Part shown: piece after piece, positions 37,976 to 47,455 of the stretch
Layout of the letters: each line of letters starts with the position of its first letter
How positions within the stretch are numbered: position 1 is the first letter of the stretch
Origin: Vallitalea longa
Lineage (GTDB): Bacteria > Bacillota > Clostridia > Lachnospirales > Vallitaleaceae
Assembly (NCBI RefSeq): GCF_027923465.1
Contig: NZ_BRLB01000002.1
Coordinates: forward strand, 62,001-126,000
Reading direction: 5' to 3'
Length of the DNA stretch: 64,000 nucleotides
The notes under the pieces: generated by a model
The model's database searches: none
Seen by the model: only the letters and a program-made list of their open reading frames with translations
What the model was told of the DNA's origin: nothing
Program-made: the position numbers and the translations under genes

Positions 37976-40900
37976 TTATTCTGTTATGACAAGTTTAGGT
38001 ATATTCAACTGTTTTTCTTTACTGAATGCATAGAAAGTATTGTCTTGTTTATTAACACCTTGAAGCATTAGCGTTACTATTTTATCACCATTCAACTCTG
38101 ATGAGACAAAAGAAGTAACATCAAAGCTATAATACGTAGAAGTAGAATCAATATTTGCAGAACTTTCTATATTAGCATTAGGAGTTGGTCTATTATTCCA
38201 CGTAATGGTATTTTCATCCCAAGAATCATCTTCAACACCAAAAGCATTAATCTTGATTACTTTGGATGATTCTGAATTTTTTCCATATATCTTAAGTGTT
38301 GCTTTTGATACACTATCAATACTGCTTAGATCAAATTGCAAATAACTATTTCTTGTATTAGCAGTTTTGGGAGAATGTTTTGTACGTAAAAGAGTACTAT
38401 CTCCATAGTTAGTATCAGAATATTTACCTCTACGGACATAAGCATCTTTTATAGCATCAAGTTCTACTTCTGTATTCTCTGATGTTTGATCATCTTCATT
38501 ATTTTCTTCCTCTTCAGGATTTTCAATGTCTTCCGTATTATCTTCATCTTGTGGATTCTCAACATCTTGAGGATTTTTCAACTTAATATTAAAAGCTTTT
38601 CCCATTGCACCTTTTACATCTGCCTCTAAGATGATATATGGATTTAACTGAACAACTGTTATCTTATCATCTTTTGATATAACTGAATCAGCTGTTTTGT
38701 CCATTGTAAAGGTTATCTTATTAGTATTACGTTTGGTTGGATCAGATATATACATATCCAGTTCACTGGAATCCTCTTTATAGATAATAGAACTCTTGTG
38801 ACTACTCATTATTCCAGTTATTTTTGAATTATTGTTATGCAGATAGTTGATTCCCGTTACATTCAATTTGGTTTCTTTTACTGCATGAACATTGTTGTTG
38901 GCACTTATTATTTCAATATCAGGATTATCAGCATAAACGGCAGTAGCTTCTTTTGACTTGTTAGGAAGCAATACATATGCATAGTTTTCATTTGTTGGAT
39001 TTTTTCCATGATCTAACCATACATTGAAATAAGACCTTGAATATACTGGTACGGTTACAAATAAATTTGGCTTATATTTATCTCTTTCTTTACTGTGACC
39101 ATTGAATAATAGATTCTCCTTTGCATCAGACTCCAATATTATACTTATATGAGTTTCTCCTTTTTTTAACTGGTCCTTAGCAAATTTGCTTACATCCCAT
39201 TCATAATATTTTAATTCATTATTAACCGTTATACTGTCTAGAATATCACTTGTTTTTTCTGGTGCATTGTTCCAAGTGATTGAATTTTCGTCCCAACTAT
39301 TGTCTGTAGTACCATATACTTTTATTGTGATGGGCTCATTGTTTTGACTATTGCGTCCATATATTCTTAATTTTAAGTTAGCTGCATCTGCAATACCTGT
39401 CAAATCAAATTTTAGTATAGAAAAACGAGAATATGATGGTGTCTTACTGTCTTTTACTCTTAATGACTTTTCTTGTCCATAATTAGTATCTGCATTAACA
39501 CCATCATTTACAAATGCATCTTCAATCGGGCATAATACTTCCTTGCTGATTGATTTCACGTATTTATTGATATCTTTCCAACTACCTTGCCTCTCTTCTT
39601 TTAATAAATTTACAGTAGATGAATCAGGGAAATAATAACCTATGTCAGAATCAGGAACATTTCCTTGAAGATGTACCCAATCAACGTTACTTTCAGTTTT
39701 TTTATTCTTATTTGATAGTGAGATAATATCACCGTTCACAGTAACATCATTGCTTCTATCAAGCTTGATTCTTCTGTTTTCAACGATTGTCTCAATTGTC
39801 CTATTATCTGAACTTGTTATTCCAGATCCTAGAGCTACTATTTCATCATCAAACATAAACCATGATTTGAACCCTTTTAATGAAGTACCGATATCATTTA
39901 TTTCCATACCGGCTACAGTATATTTACTATCGTAGGTTGTTCCTCCCACCCAAGTTGATGATGATTTCTTGTCATGATTTTTTTTATTAGATAATCTACG
40001 TGTATCTACAGTTGTACCTGGCATTCTATATGGATTGATAGTTGGCCAGTAGTTATCAGTATAGTGGGTTAAGTCATTGTTATAAAGATACGTCGTACCA
40101 TTGTGCGTATACCAGCCATGTAAGTTTTCTTCTAGGATTACTTCATAGTTTTCAATATTAGAAGAATGCATACTAAGACCAAGAGCGAAATCAGACTGTC
40201 TATGTACTATCTGATTCATCATGTTATATGAATGGCTCATATTCAATAAGCCTCTTGATGCAGTACTACTGTCAAGAAGATCTTTGATAAGTGTTAATTG
40301 ATAGATATTAGCCGAACTTCTTATATCTCCATTTGAATTTGATTCTATCCAATATTTAACCATAGATTCAATTCTTTCTTTGTCATCAACTGGTGCAGTC
40401 TGAGCTATTTCAAGGAAAGCTCTAGCAAGTGATAATCCTGCAGATCGATCTGTACTGCTGAATTTGGAAATGTTTCTACCACGGGTCATGTCTATCATTA
40501 TACCTTTGTATATTAATGGTTCATATGTATCATATATCCAGTCATATATATTATCCATATTAGGATTATCTATTTCCCAAGGTGAATCAGTCAATAAGTT
40601 AGTAATGGATGGTATCAAACCCATAAGTACCAATCCATAGCCCCCACTATATGAATTAGCATAATGCGCTATGTAAGAACCATCTTCATAGAACCCCCCA
40701 TCACCAAAAGTCCCATTTCTTTTACTGGGATATTTTGTCCAGTAAGTAAATACTCGTGGTAATTTTTTTCTAACATCATTGAGAGGTTCAGCAATTTCTT
40801 TGTTAGCTCCAGCAAGAGTCTTTACTATAGATTTCCAGATGAGGTTTCCTCCTGCCATTGGCGATCTTCCTCCATTACCTCCATATTCTACCATAGGGTT

Positions 40901-41515
40901 ATAATGAAGTATAGTATCCATGTAGTTATCTATTTGGTCAGATGAGAAATCATCATACATCAATATAACTATATCATTAATACTCTTTGGTGAAGCTATT
41001 TGAAAATCAAACCAGTTACCAAAGCATGGTGGTTTTGGAACAATGCTAGGATTGTACCAATTCTCATAGACCCAGTCCATAGCAGATATGATATCATCTC
41101 TTAACTCAGTATTATTTTTTAGACTTGAACCATCTAGCTTATAGGCTAAAGCCATTTTTCTCAACCTACTATAGGTATTAGAAAAATAAGGTGTACTTTT
41201 AGGGATATACGTATAACCTTTTTCATTCCATATAGCCTTACGGTCAGTAGATGTATCCATACTTTTCCAATAAGTCAAAGCTGTTGATTCAGCTTTATGA
41301 ATAAAGTCTTGAACATAAGTATTATCCAGCGTTTCTTGACTGAGCGTTCCTCCCGTAAGGTAGTCATACCATTTACTTCTTAGCACTTCATATTCATTGG
41401 TAGTTTCAGCATTTACTTTTAGAACATTGGTTAGTGAAGCTGCAACAAGTATCAATATCAATAGAAATACACTCCCATTGAATTGAAATAATTTGTAAAA
41501 AGCTTCTTTTTTCAT
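37976..41515 (-). CDS. Secreted polysaccharide lyase family 8 with two DNRLRE/CBM96-like domains
   Basis: The 1179-residue secreted enzyme has a signal peptide (about 1-36), an alpha/alpha-toroid lyase domain (about 40-400) and a super-sandwich beta domain. PL8 active-site regions are visible: the Asn in GGNLIWKS, His near 283 and Tyr near 292 in IAHYANSYSGGYG, and Arg in MIDMTRGRNISK. A DNRLRE domain (about 662-822, DAFVNDGVNADTNYG onward) is inserted in the super-sandwich, between GSWKDINKYVKSISKE and FNVWLDHGKNPTNENYAYVL, which are adjacent in ordinary PL8 proteins. An acidic linker (about 975-1012) and a second DNRLRE domain (about 1018-1179) end the protein. The substrate is a uronic-acid polysaccharide (hyaluronan, chondroitin or xanthan type), not resolved. 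Confidence 0.9.
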   Translation of the reverse strand: MKKEAFYKLFQFNGSVFLLILILVAASLTNVLKVNAETTNEYEVLRSKWYDYLTGGTLSQETLDNTYVQDFIHKAESTALTYWKSMDTSTDRKAIWNEKGYTYIPKSTPYFSNTYSRLRKMALAYKLDGSSLKNNTELRDDIISAMDWVYENWYNPSIVPKPPCFGNWFDFQIASPKSINDIVILMYDDFSSDQIDNYMDTILHYNPMVEYGGNGGRSPMAGGNLIWKSIVKTLAGANKEIAEPLNDVRKKLPRVFTYWTKYPSKRNGTFGDGGFYEDGSYIAHYANSYSGGYGLVLMGLIPSITNLLTDSPWEIDNPNMDNIYDWIYDTYEPLIYKGIMIDMTRGRNISKFSSTDRSAGLSLARAFLEIAQTAPVDDKERIESMVKYWIESNSNGDIRSSANIYQLTLIKDLLDSSTASRGLLNMSHSYNMMNQIVHRQSDFALGLSMHSSNIENYEVILEENLHGWYTHNGTTYLYNNDLTHYTDNYWPTINPYRMPGTTVDTRRLSNKKNHDKKSSSTWVGGTTYDSKYTVAGMEINDIGTSLKGFKSWFMFDDEIVALGSGITSSDNRTIETIVENRRIKLDRSNDVTVNGDIISLSNKNKKTESNVDWVHLQGNVPDSDIGYYFPDSSTVNLLKEERQGSWKDINKYVKSISKEVLCPIEDAFVNDGVNADTNYGQEKSLRVKDSKTPSYSRFSILKFDLTGIADAANLKLRIYGRNSQNNEPITIKVYGTTDNSWDENSITWNNAPEKTSDILDSITVNNELKYYEWDVSKFAKDQLKKGETHISIILESDAKENLLFNGHSKERDKYKPNLFVTVPVYSRSYFNVWLDHGKNPTNENYAYVLLPNKSKEATAVYADNPDIEIISANNNVHAVKETKLNVTGINYLHNNNSKITGIMSSHKSSIIYKEDSSELDMYISDPTKRNTNKITFTMDKTADSVISKDDKITVVQLNPYIILEADVKGAMGKAFNIKLKNPQDVENPQDEDNTEDIENPEEEENNEDDQTSENTEVELDAIKDAYVRRGKYSDTNYGDSTLLRTKHSPKTANTRNSYLQFDLSSIDSVSKATLKIYGKNSESSKVIKINAFGVEDDSWDENTITWNNRPTPNANIESSANIDSTSTYYSFDVTSFVSSELNGDKIVTLMLQGVNKQDNTFYAFSKEKQLNIPKLVITE

Positions 41516-41606
41516 TATGTCTCCTCCTTCTAGAAAATATTATATTAAATCATAATTGATATGATTTTTAAGAGATGGCCGAATCAAAACAATCCCTACA
41601 GACTTA

Positions 41607-41931
41607 TTAGACATTTCTTCTATAGTCAGTTGGTTTACAAGCATAATGTTTTTCGAATATCTTGCTGAAATGCTTATTAGAAGATAAATAATCAGATACC
41701 AATTGATGTAAAGTATATATTTTTTCTGTTTCGTTTGGATATTGATATAGAATGAATCCTATTTGATAGGTACGACAAGTATTCTATTATTGCTTATTTA
41801 TTAGAATTTTCTATTTCAGTTATAACTGTTTTAAGGCTTTTCTGTAATTCTACCTCATCAATGGGTTTAAGTATATACGACTTAACTCCTAACTCAATAG
41901 CACTTTTTGCATATGAGAGCTGTAGATATTC
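41607..41931 (-). pseudogene. Remnant of a YesN-type response regulator (receiver end plus AraC end)
   Basis: Two separate minus-strand pieces belong to one decayed gene. Codons 41931-41794 read YLQLSYAKSAIELGVKSYIL then KPIDEVELQKSLKTVI, the C-terminal half of a receiver domain. In another frame, 41759-41607 reads YLSSNKHFSKIFEKHYACKP then TDYRRNV and two stops, the end of an AraC HTH domain. The receiver N-terminus with its Asp and most of the first HTH are missing. It lies just upstream of the PL8 gene, whose regulator it may once have encoded. Upstream bases 41516-41606 hold only the PL8 leader. Confidence 0.75.
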
Positions 41932-41950
41932 TTAAGAAAAGCATGGGTGA

Positions 41951-42052
41951 AACTTTGTAGCTAAAAAGGAAATGATTAATAGATTAGAAAAGTGTTACGA
42001 TAAGAATGAGAATTGTATATTGTTTTATGATATACCACCTAAATTAATATGA
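41951..42052 (+). pseudogene. Possible 3' fragment of an unidentified plus-strand gene
   Basis: An open stretch after a stop at 41948-41950 reads NFVAKKEMINRLEKCYDKNE then NCILFYDIPPKLI and ends at TGA (42050-42052). That stop lies inside a plus-strand terminator hairpin. No ribosome binding site or family match was recognised. It is read as the tail of a gene whose 5' part was deleted; this is weakly supported. Confidence 0.3.
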
Positions 42053-42083
42053 TGATAAATATTATCTAGGTGGTTTTATCTTT
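42034..42083 (+). terminator. Plus-strand terminator without an intact upstream gene
   Basis: An 8-bp stem (ACCACCTA / TAGGTGGT) is followed by TTTTATCTTT on the plus strand only. No complete plus-strand gene precedes it, which supports the idea of a deleted gene. Confidence 0.6.
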
Positions 42084-42150
42084 AACCGAATATGTGCATA
42101 TGATAGCCTCAGATATTTTGTGTTTTCTAAATATCCTTTATCTTTTAAGA

Positions 42151-43473
42151 CTAAAGCCCTGTTTCACTTAGAATAACCTTGAATTTACTGCCTTCACCTA
42201 TACTACTATCTACAGAAATAGTTCCACCATGGATTTCAATTATTTTCTTGGTGATAGGCAATCCCAGACCTGTACCTGTAGTATTTCTTGATTTATCGGC
42301 TTTATAGAATCTTAAGAATATCTTGTCTTGTTCTTCTTTCGTCATACCTATTCCATTATCAATAACTTCTACACTGATTACATCCGTTTTCTTCAGAATT
42401 ATCTTTAGAACACCACTCTCCTTGGTGTATTTTATGGCATTCTGAATAAGATTAATCCATACTTGATACATTAGGTCCTTGTTACCAGTAAAATCCACTT
42501 CCTCAAGTTCCAAGTCAAGTTCTATATTTTTCTTCTCCCACTGATTCTGCATTAATAATATAACATCACGAATCTGTTCCGTTAATGAGAACCTGTCGTT
42601 TTTATATCTGATTACTCCATTCTCTAGCTTAGATAACATTAATAAGTTAGAAGAAAGATTAGAGAGTCTTTCACTTTCTGAAATAATTATCCCTATATAA
42701 TTTTGCTTCTCCACTTCAGTGGTGCTTTTCTTCCTTAATAGTTTTGCATATCCCATTAAAGATGTTATGGGAGTCTTGAACTCATGGGACACATTACTGA
42801 CAAAATCCTTATGGAGATATTCGTTCAATGAAAGTTGTTCAACCATCAAATTAAAATTTTTGGACATATGTGATATTTCATCATTTCCCCTTACCTTGAT
42901 TCTTACATTGAAATTACCTTTCGCTACTTCTTTAGAAGCATCTGATATTTTCTTTATTGGTTTGACAACGAATCCCACAGCGAATATTATAAGTATTACA
43001 CCAATCATCATAGGAACAATGAATGTACTCCTCTGGATAAGTCGAAATTTATTGACTAAGCTATTACTTATATCAAGCGTAATGTAAATGTATTGATTAT
43101 CCAGCTTGAAAACAACTAACTCATTATAATCTATATGTGGTCTGCTAAGACTAATTATATCTCCGTTTTCAAGCTTTGTCATCTCGTCTTTTGTAAGGGT
43201 ATTGATAAGATTATCACTTTTATTATATACAGAGATATCCATGTCATAAGTATCTAGGTATTCACGTGCTCTTTCTACTGGAATATCTTGTTCTTCCACG
43301 AGTATCTTAATATTTTCCGCTTTTTCTGTCATTGCTTTATTTACATAATGTTTGATATCATCTATTTGTGTTAGGGTTATATATATGACAGAGGCTAGAA
43401 TAGATGTTATAAAAGCTCCTACGAAAAAAACAACGAATTTAGTATAGATTGAATGAAAAATCTTTTCTGTCAT
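42151..43473 (-). CDS. HAMP-containing sensor histidine kinase
   Basis: The 440-residue membrane kinase has transmembrane helices at about 13-35 and 153-175, an extracellular sensor loop between, HAMP (about 175-228), and HisKA with NVSHEFKTPITSL (phospho-His near 229). The HATPase has NLIQNAIKYT (N box), DNGIGM and GTGLGLPI. Its ATG shares one base with the regulator stop (TAATG). It is the last gene of an operon also encoding a MacAB-like efflux system, which it probably controls through the adjacent OmpR-type regulator. Confidence 0.92.
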   Translation of the reverse strand: MTEKIFHSIYTKFVVFFVGAFITSILASVIYITLTQIDDIKHYVNKAMTEKAENIKILVEEQDIPVERAREYLDTYDMDISVYNKSDNLINTLTKDEMTKLENGDIISLSRPHIDYNELVVFKLDNQYIYITLDISNSLVNKFRLIQRSTFIVPMMIGVILIIFAVGFVVKPIKKISDASKEVAKGNFNVRIKVRGNDEISHMSKNFNLMVEQLSLNEYLHKDFVSNVSHEFKTPITSLMGYAKLLRKKSTTEVEKQNYIGIIISESERLSNLSSNLLMLSKLENGVIRYKNDRFSLTEQIRDVILLMQNQWEKKNIELDLELEEVDFTGNKDLMYQVWINLIQNAIKYTKESGVLKIILKKTDVISVEVIDNGIGMTKEEQDKIFLRFYKADKSRNTTGTGLGLPITKKIIEIHGGTISVDSSIGEGSKFKVILSETGL

Positions 43474-44144
43474 TATAGTTTTACCGCCTTATACCCTAAT
43501 CCCCGTATGGTTACAAGATTGAAGTCTTTATTATCAGAGAACTTCTCTCTTAATCTCTTTATATGGACATCTATAGTACGATGGTCACTGTCCACTTCAT
43601 ATCCCCATATTTCATCCATAAGTTGCTGTCTCGTAAATATTCTATTAGGTTGAGACAGCATCTTATAGATAAGCCTAAATTCTTTTTGAGGCAACTCCAA
43701 TACCTCTTCTCCAATAGTTACTGTCAAACTATTATAATCAAAAATCGTGTTTCCAACTATTAATCTCTTATCACTGGCAATCTTGGCTCTCCTAAGTAAT
43801 GCTTCAACTCTTATGAGCATTTCATCCATATCAATGGGTTTAACCATGTAATCATCAGCACCCGCTCTGAATCCTGTTTTCTTGTCATCAATAGTTTCCT
43901 TAGCTGTAACCATAAGGATGGGAAGCTCGTAACCCGCTTCCCTTAACTCCTTAGAAAATAAAATCCCATCAAGCTTAGGCATCATTATATCAGTTATCAA
44001 TAAATCTATATGAGCAGTATCCAATATGTTGAGTCCTTCCTCACCATTACTGCTTTCATATACATTATAATTTTCTTTTTTCAGATATTCACACATAAGT
44101 TGCCTGATATTTCTATCATCTTCACATACTAATATATTAAACAT
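43473..44144 (-). CDS. OmpR-family response regulator
   Basis: The 223-residue regulator has a receiver domain (Asp near 51 in DLLITDIMMPKLDG) and a C-terminal winged helix (about 125-222, ending VTIRGLGYKAVKL). The ATG at 44144 (MFNILVCEDD) matches the family start and follows GGTGA; an in-frame ATG at 44156 overlaps AGAGG. It is coupled to the kinase gene. Likely target: tandem TGAACT repeats in front of the adaptor gene. Confidence 0.92.
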   Translation of the reverse strand: MFNILVCEDDRNIRQLMCEYLKKENYNVYESSNGEEGLNILDTAHIDLLITDIMMPKLDGILFSKELREAGYELPILMVTAKETIDDKKTGFRAGADDYMVKPIDMDEMLIRVEALLRRAKIASDKRLIVGNTIFDYNSLTVTIGEEVLELPQKEFRLIYKMLSQPNRIFTRQQLMDEIWGYEVDSDHRTIDVHIKRLREKFSDNKDFNLVTIRGLGYKAVKL

Positions 44145-44182
44145 GACATTCACCATCCTCTAGTATGTCATCATAGTTGATT

Positions 44183-45355
44183 CTATACGCTTCTTAATGC
44201 ATCAATAGGATTCAATCTACTTGCATTCTTCGCAGGAGTAAATCCAAAGATAACGCCTACCCCAACAGAGAATCCAACTGCAAGTAAAAGTGTGGAAACT
44301 GATAGTGAGAACGTAACTCCAATGGCTAGACAACCTAGGAACGCTATTGCAATACCTGTTAATAGGCCTATGATACCTCCAACCAGAGATAAGAATATCG
44401 ATTCAATCAAAAACTGTTGTTGTATCCTTCTCGGGTCCGCTCCCAGTGCTTTTCTGATACCTATTTCTGTTGTTCTCTCAGTTACAGAAACCAACATCAT
44501 GTTCATTATACCTATTCCTCCGACAATTAGAGAAATGGAAGCAATACCTACAAGCATCAGGGACATCATACCTGTCATCTCTGAAACAGTATCCAGTATA
44601 TTTTGCATATTGGTTACAACAAAAGCATCTTCATGGTTATTAAATAGTGTCTTCAGATAGTTCTCTGTATCTGATGTAGTAGTTTGTGATAAGTCTCCAT
44701 CATTAACAAATATATCAACCGAATTTATATTCTTAACACCCATTAGACTCATAGCAGTTGTATATGGAATAATTATTGAGTCATCATTACTGTTCATAGA
44801 ATAATTGTCTGATTCTTTTAACGTACCTACTACAGAATATCTAACACCATTAATTATGATGTCTTTACCTATTGGACTCTCAGTCTTAAATAATTCGTAT
44901 ACGACATTTTGTCCAATTAAACAGATTCTATTCTTGGAATCAACATCTAAAATATTTATAGGTCTTCCACTTTCCAATAGATCATCTGTTTCATCAAAAT
45001 ATACTTGATTTTTACCTTGGATTGTAATATCTTCTAATACTTCTTTATTGTAGACAATATCCGTTTTTACACTTATGGTTGGGGCTACCCCTTCAATGTT
45101 ATCTATATCACCTATTGCTCTAACATCTTTATCTGAAAGTCCTTGTTTTAGTGGTGTTCCACTAATCCTGACATTTATTTTATTAGCACCCATATCAGAA
45201 ACTGTTGAAGTAACATTATCTGTTACCCCGTTCACAATAGTAATGAGAGTAATGATTGAAGCTACTCCAATGATTATTCCTAATATCGTCAGAAATGATC
45301 GCATTTTATTGTGGATTATATTTTGCCAAGACATGATTATACTCTCTTTAAGCAC
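44183..45355 (-). CDS. MacB-type ABC permease (FtsX/MacB family)
   Basis: The 390-residue permease has the MacB plan: one N-terminal helix (MRSFLTILGIIIGVASIITL), a large extracytoplasmic MacB_PCD domain (about 45-245), then three C-terminal helices (about 265-385, with ERTTEIGIRKALGADPRRIQ in the FtsX loop). GTG at 45355 is preferred because the [12 protein letters not shown] segment belongs to the family and GAGGTGAT lies upstream. It overlaps the ATPase gene by 8 bases. With ATPase and adaptor it forms a Gram-positive efflux complex like YknXYZ. Confidence 0.9.
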   Translation of the reverse strand: MLKESIIMSWQNIIHNKMRSFLTILGIIIGVASIITLITIVNGVTDNVTSTVSDMGANKINVRISGTPLKQGLSDKDVRAIGDIDNIEGVAPTISVKTDIVYNKEVLEDITIQGKNQVYFDETDDLLESGRPINILDVDSKNRICLIGQNVVYELFKTESPIGKDIIINGVRYSVVGTLKESDNYSMNSNDDSIIIPYTTAMSLMGVKNINSVDIFVNDGDLSQTTTSDTENYLKTLFNNHEDAFVVTNMQNILDTVSEMTGMMSLMLVGIASISLIVGGIGIMNMMLVSVTERTTEIGIRKALGADPRRIQQQFLIESIFLSLVGGIIGLLTGIAIAFLGCLAIGVTFSLSVSTLLLAVGFSVGVGVIFGFTPAKNASRLNPIDALRSV

Positions 45356-46031
45356 CTTGGATCACCTCTCTTAATTCTCCATCTAGAATCTTTACTATTC
45401 TATTACTGTTCTTGGCTAAACCATAATCATGTGTAATCATTATTATGGTCTTACCTTCTTTATTGATCTCTTGAAAGAGTTCCATTATCTGATATCCGGT
45501 TTTTTGGTCCAATGCACCGGTTGGTTCATCAGCTAATATCAATGTTGGCTCAGTAACTAAAGCTCTAGCAATCGCAACACGTTGCTGTTGTCCCCCAGAA
45601 AGTTGATTCGGTCTATTATATAGTTTATCGGAGAGACCCAAATGAACAAGCATATCCTTTGCTCTTTCTTTACGCTGTTTTTCTGGCATACCTGAATATA
45701 TGAGTGGCAATTCAACATTTTGCAGAGCATTGAGTCTAGGCAGTAGTTGGAATTGTTGAAATATGAATCCGATTTCTTTATTTCTTATCTGAGAAAGCTG
45801 AGATTCATTATAATCTTCAATTACATTTTGATTCAAAATATATTCGCCACTGTTAGGCTTGTCTAATAGTCCTATAATATTTATTAGAGTAGATTTACCA
45901 GAACCTGATGGACCTAATATAGATAGAAACTCACCTTCATTCACTGAGAGATTAATATTTTTTAGTATAACTTGTTCTTCTTCTCCCATTTGGTATTTTT
46001 TTACTATGTTTTTCATTTTCAGTATTTCCAT
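45348..46031 (-). CDS. MacB/LolD-type ABC ATPase
   Basis: The 227-residue cytosolic ATPase has GPSGSGKST, the Q-loop in [33 protein letters not shown] and ITHD, all canonical. It follows the adaptor gene by 10 bases and overlaps the permease gene. It powers the MacAB-like efflux complex. Confidence 0.92.
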   Translation of the reverse strand: MEILKMKNIVKKYQMGEEEQVILKNINLSVNEGEFLSILGPSGSGKSTLINIIGLLDKPNSGEYILNQNVIEDYNESQLSQIRNKEIGFIFQQFQLLPRLNALQNVELPLIYSGMPEKQRKERAKDMLVHLGLSDKLYNRPNQLSGGQQQRVAIARALVTEPTLILADEPTGALDQKTGYQIMELFQEINKEGKTIIMITHDYGLAKNSNRIVKILDGELREVIQGA

Positions 46032-46041
46032 TTGCTGTCAC

Positions 46042-46926
46042 CTACCTTCCAGACATTGGAGGAATCATTCCTCTTCCCCCACTATTGCTTGATGTGTTTG
46101 TAGTATCCTGATAATATATAGTCTGATCTTCGTTAACTCCTTCTTTTATCTCTACCATGTTACCATCATTGATGCCTACTTCTACTGCTTGATTGATAAT
46201 GTCACCATTTTCATCCTTTATATTTACAAAAGGTTTCTCATCTTCATCAAATTGCAATGATTCTATAGGGATTATTAGAGCATCACTGACACTTTCATTT
46301 AATATTCTTGCTTCAGCAGACATTCCTATCTTTACTTCTTCATTCTTGGGAAGATCAACAGAAGCAGTAAAATATGCGATACCATTCTGTACAATAGCTA
46401 TTTCAGAAACATCTGTTACGATTCCTGTTATTTCTTGGTCAATCGCACCTATTGTTATTTCTACTTCTTTGCCATCTGTTATTGAAGCAATATCATATTC
46501 ATCTACTTTCAAAGTTACTTCAAGATTATCAAGGTCTACTATGTCACACAGTTTTGTACCAGACATCGCAGTTTCATCTTCGTCAATATATATTTTAGTA
46601 ACTGTTCCGGATATCTTGGCTTCTATTTCATCTCCTTGTGATGTCTTGAAAATAACATCATCCTTTTCTACTTTATCTCCTTCTGATACATATATATCAG
46701 ATATCTGTATTATTTTTTCAGCAAATATGTTTTGTGTGTTTTTGCTTTCTACATTTCCTGAAAAAGCATAGTAGGTTTCAATGTCACCTCTACCAACAGT
46801 ATCTTCTTGATATATATTGCCTCTGTTACCAGTCAATATTGGAACTGTAATCAATATTAACAATATAGCTACTAATATAATTCCTATTATTAAGCTCTTT
46901 TTATTTTTCTTTTTATTATTCATCAT
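46042..46926 (-). CDS. Efflux periplasmic-adaptor-type subunit (MacA/YknX/HlyD family)
   Basis: The 294-residue protein is membrane-anchored by one N-terminal helix (about 12-31). A biotinyl-lipoyl-like beta hairpin (ISDIYVSEGDKVEKDDVIFK) and a beta-barrel domain follow. The long alpha-helical hairpin of Gram-negative MacA is absent, as in short Gram-positive adaptors. A Gly/Ser-rich tail ends GGRGMIPPMSGR. It is the first gene of the efflux operon, preceded by AGGAGG and the tandem-repeat operator. Confidence 0.88.
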   Translation of the reverse strand: MMNNKKKNKKSLIIGIILVAILLILITVPILTGNRGNIYQEDTVGRGDIETYYAFSGNVESKNTQNIFAEKIIQISDIYVSEGDKVEKDDVIFKTSQGDEIEAKISGTVTKIYIDEDETAMSGTKLCDIVDLDNLEVTLKVDEYDIASITDGKEVEITIGAIDQEITGIVTDVSEIAIVQNGIAYFTASVDLPKNEEVKIGMSAEARILNESVSDALIIPIESLQFDEDEKPFVNIKDENGDIINQAVEVGINDGNMVEIKEGVNEDQTIYYQDTTNTSSNSGGRGMIPPMSGR

Positions 46927-46971
46927 TATTTATGCCTCCTATTAATTTATGAGGATATTGTATATTCTCTA

Positions 46972-46992
46972 TGTGAACTTAATATGAACTGA
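46972..46992 (-). promoter_or_regulatory. Tandem TGAACT repeat, probable response-regulator site
   Basis: On the plus strand TGAACT occurs at 46974-46979 and 46985-46990, an 11-bp period. On the minus strand the repeats cover the -35 region of a TATACA -10 box serving the adaptor gene. Tandem direct repeats one helical turn apart are the usual target of OmpR-family dimers. The rest of the gap to 47270 holds a GAGGC-tac-GCCTC hairpin at 47071-47083 and nothing coding that I trust. Confidence 0.55.
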
Positions 46993-47270
46993 TAGAAATT
47001 AATTATTTTACGTTTTACTATATTAATAAAATATAAGAGTTTTGAGTTGAAATTTATATTAAAGTACAAAGAGGCTACGCCTCATAAAAGATTTCAAGGA
47101 AAATAGAAAGTAGAACTTTCCTATATTATAAAAAAAATACCGATCAAGGTAAAACACCCTGAGCGGCATATATTCTATAAACAAGTACATAAAAACAAGC
47201 TTAACAATATAAACAATAATAAGTAGTCTAACAACATATAACAAAATATGTAATATATGTTATTGGATTG

Positions 47271-47414
47271 TTAACTGTTATTCATATTTTCCAATTCTCT
47301 AATTTGTTTCACAATCCAATCCAAATCATCCTTAATATCTTTGACAATATTTCTTAATATGATTCCCATAACTAGCGAGAATAATGAACATACAACAAAA
47401 ATTAAATAAGACAT
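47271..47414 (-). CDS. Small single-pass membrane protein, 47 residues
   Basis: The ORF encodes one N-terminal hydrophobic helix (SYLIFVVCSLFSLVMGIILR) and a charged amphipathic tail (KDIKDDLDWIVKQIRELENM). AAGGAG lies 7 bases before the ATG at 47414. It begins 41 bases after the queC stop on the same strand and may be the last gene of the queuosine operon, or a separate unit. No family is recognised. The good start signal and membrane-plus-coil pattern argue that it is a real gene. Confidence 0.6.
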   Translation of the reverse strand: MSYLIFVVCSLFSLVMGIILRNIVKDIKDDLDWIVKQIRELENMNNS

Positions 47415-47455
47415 TCATACTCTCCTTCTATTTGATAAGTTGTTGACTGTTGATG

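Noticed and set aside
46193-46771. 192-codon plus-strand frame opposite the efflux adaptor
   Set aside because: Antisense shadow of a clearly recognised gene, with biased Ser/Ile content and no start signal.
47059-47244. 61-codon minus-strand frame rich in hydrophobic residues
   Set aside because: No ribosome binding site, low-complexity AT-driven composition, and it runs through the GAGGC/GCCTC hairpin region. Not a credible gene.
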